This document shows positions 1-5,139 of a stretch of 17,898 bases of DNA, piece by piece. The notes below the pieces were generated by a model that saw nothing but the letters and a program-made list of their open reading frames with translations, was not told where the DNA came from and searched no databases. A program made the position numbers and the translations under genes. Origin of the DNA: Caldisericales bacterium (GTDB lineage Bacteria; Caldisericota; Caldisericia; Caldisericales; Caldisericaceae); NCBI GenBank assembly GCA_015485995.1, contig WFSP01000066.1, positions 1 through 17,898 on the forward strand, read 5' to 3'. How positions within the stretch are numbered: position 1 is the stretch's first letter; every line of letters begins with the position of its first letter.

Positions 1-90
1 CATCACAGCCTTAATAATTTGTCACCTATGGATTTTATAATAAAATACTATTTGAAGTCTCAAATGTATTGGACTTATACAGATATTTGA
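1..90 (+). CDS. Transposase/integrase (rve type), 3' end only, cut by window edge
   Basis: Reading from base 1 in frame 1 gives 29 residues ending at a TGA at 88-90. The fragment opens with HHSLNNLSPMDF, which fits the (RP)H-x-L-x-x-L/M-T/S-P-x-E/D-(F/Y) block that closes the catalytic core of IS3/IS481-type DDE integrases, and ends in MYWTYT, a tail I associate with integrase-core transposases. The start and the catalytic residues lie outside the window, so I cannot tell whether the gene is intact. No terminal inverted repeat is recognisable downstream. The stop codon overlaps the -35 box of a promoter that reads toward crcB. The assignment rests on a short C-terminal motif and is an inference from family knowledge. 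Confidence 0.65.
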   Translation, partial: HHSLNNLSPMDFIIKYYLKSQMYWTYTDI

Positions 91-114
91 TTTTTTTAAA
101 AAATGATCTATAAT
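87..114 (+). promoter_or_regulatory. Sigma70-type promoter upstream of crcB
   Basis: TTGATT at 87-92 and a perfect TATAAT at 109-114 are separated by 16 nt. Transcription would start near 121 and run through a structured leader of about 170 nt into crcB and the DUF190 gene. The same TTGATT-16-TATAA(T/A) layout precedes the MFS gene and glyA. A weaker overlapping alternative is TTGAAG at 52-57 with TTATAC at 75-80 (17-nt spacer). Confidence 0.6.
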
Positions 115-250
115 TTTTTGTGGAGTATTCCCTACCGCAGGGCTTGCGGGAAGTTACGCCTGTCGAGTATGCAAAGCATATGTTGAAGCAGGAACCAGCG
201 GGAAGCCGTGAGGCATTACCGCTCCCTGAGGTTGTATAGCTAACGGGAAT
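107..250 (+). mobile_element. Degenerate IS200/IS605-like tnpB 3' end / structured RNA leader
   Basis: This stretch is far more GC-rich and structured than the DNA on either side. The frame 107-211 reads SIIFCGVFPTAGLAGSYACR, continues with a VEAGTS block and ends at TGA (209-211). GLAGSYAC and VEAGT resemble the low-complexity end of TnpB (OrfB) proteins, but the RuvC and zinc-finger parts are absent. Hairpins visible: GTATGC/GCATAT around AAA (167-181), and AGCGG/CCGCT (197-201/219-223) enclosing GCC/GGC (205-207/212-214). In IS605 elements the tnpB 3' end overlaps the guide (omega) RNA, so hairpins here would fit a relic. A dedicated structured leader of crcB is the alternative. It does not show the fluoride-riboswitch core as I know it. 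Confidence 0.4.
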
Positions 251-291
251 TCTCTTTGTTTACGGAGAGGAGGAGGTCAAAGAATATCAGT

Positions 292-672
292 ATGATTAGA
301 TTGGTTTATGTAGCAATCGGCGGTGCAATTGGTGCTATTTTAAGATATGGAACATCCGGCTTAGCTTATAAGGTATTCGGGACAGCATTTCCCTACGGCA
401 CGCTGAGCGTTAATGTTATTGGTTCATTCTTTATTGGCCTTTTATTTGAACTTTTGGAAGATACAGCCCTATCACCGGATATACGTATGCTAATCTTTGT
501 AGGTATACTTGGCGCTTTTACTACATTCTCAAGCTTTAGCCTTGAAACAATTAATCTGTTTAGAGATGGGGAGATGTGGCTGGGAAGCTGGAATATAATT
601 CTGAATAATATTTTGGGGATAACAGGAGCAGTAGCAGGAATCTTTACCGCAAAATATATTATAAGGGGGTAG
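292..672 (+). CDS. crcB: Fluoride ion channel CrcB/FluC
   Basis: This 126-residue membrane protein has the normal length of the Fluc family, which forms dimeric four-helix channels that export fluoride. Family signatures are present: GGAIGAILRYG (residues 10-20), GTLSVNVIGSFF (36-47, with the conserved Asn41) and GAFTTFSSFSLE (74-85), which carries the TTFS motif and the Phe-box phenylalanines 79 and 82. I start it at ATG 292 because homologues begin just before the first glycine-rich helix; the reading frame could run back to a TTG at 256 but would then translate the leader. The purine-rich ribosome site (AGGAGGAGG, 268-276) ends about 15 nt before this ATG, a longer gap than usual. A DUF190 gene follows after 3 nt and is surely cotranscribed. 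A single-gene Fluc with dual topology would work as a homodimer. Confidence 0.9.
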   Translation: MIRLVYVAIGGAIGAILRYGTSGLAYKVFGTAFPYGTLSVNVIGSFFIGLLFELLEDTALSPDIRMLIFVGILGAFTTFSSFSLETINLFRDGEMWLGSWNIILNNILGITGAVAGIFTAKYIIRG

Positions 673-675
673 CAT

Positions 676-1008
676 ATGAGATTGCCGGAAGAAGCCATTT
701 TACTAAGAATTTTTATAGGAGAAACAGACAGGCATAACGGAAGACTTCTCTACGAACAAATTGTAAAAGAGGCCCGTAAGCTCAATATGGCAGGAGCAAC
801 AGTCTTTAGAGGAATAATGGGTTTCGGGGCAAACAGCAGAATACATACATCAAAAATGCTACGACTATCTGAAGATGTTCCAATGGTGATTGAAATCATA
901 GATAAGAAAGAAAGAATAGATCAACTTTTGCCATTCTTAGAAGAAGCAGTGCAAGAAGGACTTATTACCATAGAACCTATCAAAGTTGTAAAATACAGGC
1001 ATAAATAA
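676..1008 (+). CDS. DUF190 family protein (PII-like)
   Basis: The 110-residue product matches DUF190 (PF02641): the opening LRIFIGETDRHNGRLLYEQI, the central AGATVFRGIMGFG block (residues 39-51) and the later PMVIEIID strand (69-76). DUF190 proteins are small ferredoxin-fold proteins related to PII signalling proteins and are often found beside crcB, as here. That suggests a regulatory or accessory role for the fluoride channel, but no biochemical function is assigned. It starts 3 nt after the crcB stop, with its ribosome site (GGGGG, 665-669) inside the end of crcB, so the two are one operon. The gene ends one base before the stop codon of the convergent radical SAM gene, and I see no hairpin terminator between them. 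A nucleotide-sensing role is possible but not visible. Confidence 0.85.
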   Translation: MRLPEEAILLRIFIGETDRHNGRLLYEQIVKEARKLNMAGATVFRGIMGFGANSRIHTSKMLRLSEDVPMVIEIIDKKERIDQLLPFLEEAVQEGLITIEPIKVVKYRHK

Positions 1009-1009
1009 T

Positions 1010-1948
1010 CTATATAGTCTTGTATTTATAAAACTTTTTTCCCTGAAGTAATATCTCTATAACGCTATTTTCACTTTCTAAAAGTTCTATATACTTCAAA
1101 ATTTCATCCCTATGGACTCCGAGTCCTTCCTCAAGATCTTTGATTGTTTGAGGCCTTATCTTTATTGAATTAACAATCGCTTCCTCAAGATTTTTTTTAT
1201 ACGCCTTATTTGTTTCTCTATTGAAAGGCTTAATTACTTCAGCTTGATTTCCTATAATCCTTTTAGCAAGTTCAAGCTCATCTTCGGAAAGCGGCTTAGC
1301 AAACCCAAAAGCAGGGGGGCGCACAACAGTATTTATCTGAATTTTACTTGCTCGTAATGTTTTTAATACTTTATGAAGGCCTTTATAATTTTCCTCAGCA
1401 TCATTAATCCCTTTAACGAGCATTATTTCGATATAGATGTCCCCTTTATACTTTTCTCCAAACATTCTTATTCCGTCTACTATTTTTTCTGCAGTAACAC
1501 CTGCTGCAGGCTGATTAATTCTTTTGAGGTATTTATCATCTGCAGCATCAAGTGTGCATTTTACAACATCTGAAGCAAAAAGTTCTTCTCTTACTTCTTC
1601 TAAATACAATAAAGTAGCATTTGTAAGTACTGCAACAGGAATATTAGAAAACTTTTTGATTTCACGTATCATATATCCTATTTTTGAATTTAGCGTAGGT
1701 TCACCTGACCCTGAGAATGTAATGAAATTAATAGAAGGACCATTATATTCCGAAAGAAAATTTCTGAGTTCAGAAATGATTTCAACTGCAGGTACATATT
1801 CTTTACGCTCCATTGTAAGAAGAGTTGTTTTGGCTACTTCACAATACACACAATTAAAACTACACACTTTTAAAGGAATTGGATCTATACCCAGAGAAAC
1901 GCCTAATCTCCTCGAGGGAACAGGCCCGTATATATGCTTGTAACTCAT
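1010..1948 (-). CDS. Radical SAM protein, TYW1-related (COG0731 type)
   Basis: The 312-residue protein carries the radical SAM cluster motif C-x3-C-x2-C as CSFNCVYC (Cys29, Cys33, Cys36) that binds a 4Fe-4S cluster and SAM. It is followed by the GGEP-equivalent FSGSGEPTL (78-86) and a TIM-barrel strand pattern. The opening GPVPSRRLGVSLGIDP is typical of the COG0731 group related to the wybutosine enzyme TYW1, but no flavodoxin domain is present. Residues 253-312 look like a small winged-helix domain, an addition suggesting nucleic-acid or protein binding. I start at ATG 1948 because AGGAGGT (1954-1960) sits 5-6 nt upstream; a TTG at 1951 is too close. It follows NifX-like and Fe-S genes but lies behind an intrinsic terminator hairpin. 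The substrate is unknown. Confidence 0.85.
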   Translation of the reverse strand: MSYKHIYGPVPSRRLGVSLGIDPIPLKVCSFNCVYCEVAKTTLLTMERKEYVPAVEIISELRNFLSEYNGPSINFITFSGSGEPTLNSKIGYMIREIKKFSNIPVAVLTNATLLYLEEVREELFASDVVKCTLDAADDKYLKRINQPAAGVTAEKIVDGIRMFGEKYKGDIYIEIMLVKGINDAEENYKGLHKVLKTLRASKIQINTVVRPPAFGFAKPLSEDELELAKRIIGNQAEVIKPFNRETNKAYKKNLEEAIVNSIKIRPQTIKDLEEGLGVHRDEILKYIELLESENSVIEILLQGKKFYKYKTI

Positions 1949-1966
1949 CAAATACCTCCTAAAAAT

Positions 1967-1987
1967 CCCCCACTTTTTTAGTGGGGG
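1967..1987 (-). terminator. Intrinsic terminator/attenuator between the NifX-like and radical SAM genes
   Basis: A perfect 7-bp stem (CCCCCAC at 1967-1973, GTGGGGG at 1981-1987) closes a 7-nt loop. Read on the - strand it is followed by ATTTTT, the form of an intrinsic terminator. It ends the NifX-like transcript, yet the ribosome site of the radical SAM gene begins only 6 nt further on, so expression of that gene must come from read-through or a promoter I do not see. Confidence 0.75.
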
Positions 1988-1993
1988 AAAAGG

Positions 1994-2500
1994 TCATTTA
2001 TTTTCTAATTTCTCAATTCTTTTAAGCAATTTTTCAGTTCTTTCGCTTAAAGCCTTAACCGTTTCATGGATACTTTTAATTTCATTGGCTAAATCAGTAT
2101 CCGTAGCAGGAGAAGACGGAGCTTCATGCGGATGATCATGCTTAGGCTCAGAAAATACAACTTTATGGCTTCCTATTTCCGAAAATCCGCCATTTTTAAA
2201 ACGATCCACTGCGTCCTTTAACGTACCCATCACACCGGTAATAATTTTCACACCGGCCCCAATTAGAACCTCACCGGAATTTGGACCCATATTTACAGTC
2301 AAAACAACATTTGCTCCCTTATTTACTATAAACTGTGAAGCTTGAATCCCAGCTCCACCCATAGCATTAGTTGCAGGATTAGGTACTATTTCAAACTGCT
2401 CTGCCTCAGTATCATAAAAAGCATAATAGGGACACCTGCCAAAAGAAGCACTCACTAAAGAATTTTCAGTATTTCCATCCGCTGGTAAACAAATTATCAT
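1994..2500 (-). CDS. NifX/NifB-type dinitrogenase iron-molybdenum cofactor biosynthesis family protein
   Basis: Residues 1-108 form the NifX/NifY domain (PF02579, Nitro_FeMo-Co). The LFGR-equivalent is SASFGRCPYYAFYD (17-30), then NPA(T)NAMGGAGIQA (41-54) and VLTVNMGPNSGEVL (66-79). In nitrogen fixers such proteins carry FeMo-co precursors. In non-fixing anaerobes stand-alone members bind or move Fe-S or Mo/Cu-S clusters. A His-rich stretch (HDHPH, 121-125) and a predicted coiled-coil helix (about 138-167) extend the C terminus, making it longer than the usual domain of about 110-120 residues. The start is ATG 2500 with AAGGAGG upstream. It lies 17 nt after the Gly/Tyr-rich gene and belongs to the Fur-headed operon. 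No nitrogenase genes are visible, so a nitrogenase role is unlikely. Confidence 0.85.
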   Translation of the reverse strand: MIICLPADGNTENSLVSASFGRCPYYAFYDTEAEQFEIVPNPATNAMGGAGIQASQFIVNKGANVVLTVNMGPNSGEVLIGAGVKIITGVMGTLKDAVDRFKNGGFSEIGSHKVVFSEPKHDHPHEAPSSPATDTDLANEIKSIHETVKALSERTEKLLKRIEKLENK

Positions 2501-2517
2501 AATATGCTGCCTCCTTA

Positions 2518-2835
2518 TTATTTTTGCATCTTTTCTATTTCAGAGAGATGTTTTTCAATACCTGTAAGCATATCAGAAATTTGCTTCAGCGTATCACGCA
2601 TTGCCACAACTTCACTTCCAGGACCATAACCGGAATTTTGATAAGGATATGCATATCCTGGAGCATAGTAATCTGCATTTTCAGCCATATATCCCCATTT
2701 CCACCATCCTCTTGGAAGATAAGGATAAGCTCTACAATAAGGAGTCGGATTACCAGGCCACCTATTACCACGAGCATATCCAAAGCCCATACCGGAACCA
2801 TATCCAAAACCTCTGCCCCATCCGTAACGGTACAT
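2518..2835 (-). CDS. Gly/Tyr/Trp-rich small protein (DUF5320-like) with coiled-coil tail
   Basis: This 105-residue protein has two parts. Residues 1-70 are extremely rich in Gly, Tyr, Trp, Arg and Pro, starting MYRYGWGRGFGYGSGMGFGY, and are probably poorly folded or metal/cluster-associated. Residues 74-105 form a predicted amphipathic coiled coil with Leu/Ile/Met at heptad spacing. The composition and the neighbours resemble DUF5320 proteins that accompany NifX-like and Mrp/NBP35-type genes in anaerobes. Only one Cys (in TPYCRAYP) is present, so it is unlikely to bind a cluster alone. The ribosome site, AGGAGG, lies in the last codons of the upstream Fe-S gene, and ATG 2835 is 2 nt past that stop, so translation is coupled. 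The function is unknown. Confidence 0.75.
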   Translation of the reverse strand: MYRYGWGRGFGYGSGMGFGYARGNRWPGNPTPYCRAYPYLPRGWWKWGYMAENADYYAPGYAYPYQNSGYGPGSEVVAMRDTLKQISDMLTGIEKHLSEIEKMQK

Positions 2836-2837
2836 AA

Positions 2838-3194
2838 CTATCGCCTCCTTTCAATAACTTCTTTAATTTTATTCTGTTGTTCGGGTCTTAAAACCCTACA
2901 AGCGTTATAAGGGACTTCCCCTTTTACAATCGCCCGTGCACAATCCATACAAGTAGAGTATCCACAAGCACCGCAATTTATCTTCGGCAAAAGACCGTAT
3001 ACTTTGCTTGCTAAATCCTCTTCTTCTTTAGTTAATGTGGTGTTACTTGTAGGAACAACAGGCATAGTACCCCTGTTTATGCCTATTCCTCCTCTTCTAC
3101 CCATACCACGGCCCATACCTCTTCCACGACCACCACCTCTTCTACCAGTCATTGGACCTTGGCCTAAAGGTCCTGTTCCATCACCAAATGGCAT
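2838..3194 (-). CDS. DUF5320-like protein with C-terminal 4Fe-4S (Fes) domain
   Basis: The 118-residue protein opens with MPFGDGTGPLGQGPMTGR, the signature of DUF5320, followed by an Arg/Gly-rich run (19-42). Residues 66-101 hold a Fes-type iron-sulfur domain (PF04060), LLPKINCGACGYSTCMDCA, with Cys74-x2-Cys77-x4-Cys82-x16-Cys99, the set expected for one 4Fe-4S cluster, plus an extra Cys85. The Fes domain also occurs in RnfB and the acetyl-CoA decarbonylase/synthase gamma subunit, where it handles electrons. Fusion of the two parts suggests a small electron or cluster carrier working with the next two gene products. The start ATG 3194 has AGGAGGTGATG just upstream. It follows fur by 13 nt, consistent with iron-dependent control. 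The exact partner is not visible. Confidence 0.85.
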   Translation of the reverse strand: MPFGDGTGPLGQGPMTGRRGGGRGRGMGRGMGRRGGIGINRGTMPVVPTSNTTLTKEEEDLASKVYGLLPKINCGACGYSTCMDCARAIVKGEVPYNACRVLRPEQQNKIKEVIERRR

Positions 3195-3207
3195 AAATCA
3201 TCACCTC

Positions 3208-3630
3208 CTATTCCTTACAATCTTTACATTCTCCAAAAATTTGCATTTCAAGAGTAGACAGTTTAAATGAATACTTCTCTATAAGAATTTCTTTGATTTC
3301 TCCAACAAACTCTTTTACCTCTTTGTTACGTCCGGAAAAATCCTTTATCCTTCCACAATTATTACAAACCAAGTGTATTTTTATCTTTTCTCTACGCTTT
3401 TTCAGTTGGAAATGCTTCTTTCTGCCATTTACAAAAATTGCCTCTACTATGCCCTCTTTTTCAAAGAGACGCAATGTTCTATATACCGAAGCAAATCCAA
3501 TGCTTGGATAAATCCTTTTCGCAATATTGAATATTTCATCCGCAGTTAAATGCTCTCTTTTACTGCCTAGTATAGAAAGCACTACTTCACGTGGTTTTGT
3601 CATCCTAAATCGCTCTGCTTTTAATTTCAT
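3208..3630 (-). CDS. Fur-family transcriptional regulator (Fur/PerR/Zur type)
   Basis: The 140-residue protein has the Fur layout. The N-terminal winged helix contains HLTADEIF (27-34) and the recognition block SIGFASVYRTLRLF (43-56). A C-terminal dimerisation domain has HLVCNNCGRIKDF (86-98) and GECKDCKE (133-140), so both CxxC pairs of the structural zinc site are present (Cys89/92 and 135/138). The regulatory metal site looks degenerate: where Fur and PerR have a His-x-His before the first CxxC, here it is Ile84-x-His86, and the Asp/Glu further upstream is Lys78. His27, His86 and Asp97 remain. The gene heads an Fe-S operon and has palindromic sites in and after its own promoter, so autoregulation is likely. 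Whether it senses iron, peroxide, zinc or something else cannot be read directly. Confidence 0.88.
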   Translation of the reverse strand: MKLKAERFRMTKPREVVLSILGSKREHLTADEIFNIAKRIYPSIGFASVYRTLRLFEKEGIVEAIFVNGRKKHFQLKKRREKIKIHLVCNNCGRIKDFSGRNKEVKEFVGEIKEILIEKYSFKLSTLEMQIFGECKDCKE

Positions 3631-3647
3631 TTATCACATCTCCCTAT

Positions 3648-3666
3648 GATAATGATTTACATTTTC
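3648..3666 (-). promoter_or_regulatory. Fur-box-like site in the fur leader
   Basis: GATAATGATTTACATTTTC matches the classical 19-nt Fur box GATAATGATAATCATTATC at 15 of 19 positions. It lies at or just after the predicted transcription start of the fur operon, where a bound repressor would block initiation or elongation. Confidence 0.45.
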
Positions 3667-3672
3667 AAAAGT

Positions 3673-3700
3673 ATTATACTTTACAATTTAAAATTGTCAA
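3673..3700 (-). promoter_or_regulatory. Consensus sigma70 promoter of the fur-Fe-S operon
   Basis: On the - strand a perfect TTGACA (3700-3695) and a perfect TATAAT (3678-3673) are separated by 16 nt. The start would fall near 3666, giving a leader of about 36 nt before the fur ATG. A perfect palindrome fills the spacer, so strong basal activity is probably held down by a repressor. Confidence 0.8.
3683..3697. promoter_or_regulatory. 7-1-7 palindromic operator within the fur promoter
   Basis: ACAATTT-A-AAATTGT is a perfect inverted repeat of 7+1+7 bases, the geometry of Fur/PerR-family operators. It overlaps the last three bases of the -35 box and occupies most of the spacer of the fur promoter, so binding there would exclude RNA polymerase. 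Autoregulation by the adjacent Fur protein is the simplest reading; it could also affect the divergent MFS promoter 30 nt away. Confidence 0.6.
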
Positions 3701-3726
3701 GTTCACTGCAATCTTAACAAAAGGGG

Positions 3727-3754
3727 TTGATTGAAAAAAATTTTCTGATATAAT
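3727..3754 (+). promoter_or_regulatory. Extended -10 promoter of the MFS gene
   Basis: TTGATT (3727-3732) and TATAAT (3749-3754) are 16 nt apart, and TG precedes the -10 by one base (TGATATAAT), making it an extended -10. The start would be near 3761, leaving a leader of about 25 nt with ribosome site GAGGTG (3775-3780). Confidence 0.65.
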
Positions 3755-3785
3755 CCGTCTTCGAATATTATAAAGAGGTGATAAT

Positions 3786-5105
3786 ATGGTTAAAAAATGG
3801 TTTATTTCTTATAGCTTGCAAGGCGTTGGATTAAGTGCCTTAATGATAATAATTAGTTTATTTGCAGTAACTGCATTGAAAGGAAACGTAAGAAGCGCTA
3901 CTACAGCTGCTGCCTTATACTCAATAGGGGCGCTTTTTGGTTCGTTATTTGTAGGAAGCTTTTTAGATAGGAAAAAAGCATACAGAGAAGTAGTATTCTT
4001 TGGGCTGATAATGGGAAGTATCACTACTGCCATTATGCCTTTTTCTATCAATCTACGAACATACTACGTCGTATCAACAGTTTTTGGTTTTTCCATATCT
4101 ATGGTTAATCCGGCAATAACATTATATTTGAGCAGACATATGGAAGAAACCGAATATAGAAAGTATATTAACAATATCAACCTTGATAACAGCGTCGGCA
4201 TTACAATTGGAACATTATTAGGAGGATTTCTCCTTACCTTTCTTCCGTCGCTTACAGAAGTAAGCAGAATGAAAATAATATTTTTGGTTTCTGCTTTAAT
4301 CTTTGCAATTGTTGCCGGAATCAGCTCAGAAATCAAAATTAAGAAAGACCAGAAAGAAAATAAAAAGAGAAAATTCACCTTAAGCATAAGGCCAATATTC
4401 GCAAATATGCGCTTAATACCAAAGAATATTTCTTTTACATTTAATTTTTCCGTTTTTAGTAAGGAAGCGCAATTATACCTTGCAGGAATGTTTGTTGCAT
4501 TCTTTGGGGCAAATTTATTCTTCACTCCACTGCCTATATATTTGAAGGAGTATCTTAAAATTAAATCAGGAATGATATTTATAATGTTCGCATATGCAAA
4601 TGTCGCGGCTACTTTTGCATACTTTTTTACTCGGTGGGCAATGAAAAGATTTAGAGATTTCTCGATTATAAGAACTGTTTTATGGTTAAGGATATTTAGC
4701 TTTTTCGGTATAGTTCTATTTGGAATACTAAAAAATTATACCGGGACACTAATAACCTTTGTGCTCATCAGTTTCACCTGGCCATTCTTTTACATCCCAG
4801 CAACAATTCAAGCAACAAACCTTGCAAAATCAGAGAATAAAGGAAAAATACTGGGAGTTTTTAATATGGTTATTAGTTTGGCAGTTATTATTGCATCTTT
4901 TGTATCAGGAGTATTAGCATTACAGTTTGGTTATTTCACAGTGTTCATATTAGGGGCATGCCTGTTATTTATAGGTGAAAGAATAACAAACACTGTGGCA
5001 AATAAAATCCCTCTTCCAAAGAAAGTAATGGAAGTCATAAAGGAGAGAGAAGAAGACAACAAAATAATAAGATTCAAAAAATTAATAAAGAGCGGCTTAA
5101 TCTAA
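3786..5105 (+). CDS. Major facilitator superfamily transporter
   Basis: The 439-residue protein is strongly hydrophobic, with about 12 membrane segments in two bundles separated by a long charged cytoplasmic loop around residues 180-215 (KIKKDQKENKKRK). The MFS motif A position between segments 2 and 3 reads GSFLDRKKAYRE (57-68), close to the family G-x-L-x-D-R-x-G-R-K. This places it in the MFS, probably a drug- or solute-proton antiporter of the 12-helix type, but no substrate-specific motif is recognised. ATG 3786 has GAGGTG 5 nt upstream and its own promoter. It is divergent from the fur operon and shares a 155-nt regulatory gap containing Fur-type sites, so metal-linked regulation, for instance of siderophore or metal export, is possible. 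It is monocistronic, ending in a hairpin at 5087-5116. Confidence 0.85.
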   Translation: MVKKWFISYSLQGVGLSALMIIISLFAVTALKGNVRSATTAAALYSIGALFGSLFVGSFLDRKKAYREVVFFGLIMGSITTAIMPFSINLRTYYVVSTVFGFSISMVNPAITLYLSRHMEETEYRKYINNINLDNSVGITIGTLLGGFLLTFLPSLTEVSRMKIIFLVSALIFAIVAGISSEIKIKKDQKENKKRKFTLSIRPIFANMRLIPKNISFTFNFSVFSKEAQLYLAGMFVAFFGANLFFTPLPIYLKEYLKIKSGMIFIMFAYANVAATFAYFFTRWAMKRFRDFSIIRTVLWLRIFSFFGIVLFGILKNYTGTLITFVLISFTWPFFYIPATIQATNLAKSENKGKILGVFNMVISLAVIIASFVSGVLALQFGYFTVFILGACLLFIGERITNTVANKIPLPKKVMEVIKEREEDNKIIRFKKLIKSGLI

Positions 5106-5116
5106 AACCGCTCTTT
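5087..5116. terminator. Bidirectional intrinsic terminator
   Basis: A 9-bp stem, AAAGAGCGG (5087-5095) with CCGCTCTTT (5108-5116), encloses a 12-nt loop that contains the MFS stop codon. T-rich sequence follows on the + strand, and TTTATTAATTTTT follows on the - strand. It can therefore end both the MFS transcript and the long convergent envelope operon, whose last stop is at 5140. Confidence 0.85.
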
Positions 5117-5139
5117 ATCTTTATAGGTTTTATATATTA

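Noticed and set aside
115..291. Fluoride (crcB-motif) riboswitch in the crcB leader
   Set aside because: The leader is structured, but the conserved GATG-type 5' strand and CTGATG-type pseudoknot partner are not recognisable.
256..291. Extended crcB start at TTG 256
   Set aside because: It would place the ribosome site inside the coding region and add an Arg/Lys-rich peptide that Fluc proteins do not have.
393..698. Open frame on the - strand across crcB
   Set aside because: It is antisense to a well-supported gene, has no ribosome site and no family features.
1009..1060. Shared terminator between the convergent DUF190 and radical SAM genes
   Set aside because: There is no stem of useful length between or just past the two stops; only T-rich sequence is present.
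1524..1943. 139-codon + strand frame inside the radical SAM gene
   Set aside because: It mirrors the radical SAM coding frame, its product shows no fold or motif, and no start signal precedes it.
1994..2500. NifX-like protein as evidence of nitrogen fixation
   Set aside because: No nif structural or assembly genes are in the window, and stand-alone NifX-domain proteins are common in non-fixing anaerobes.
2838..3194. Arg/Gly-rich repeats as a DNA tandem repeat
   Set aside because: The pattern comes from amino-acid composition of the DUF5320 part; codons vary and there is no regular nucleotide unit.
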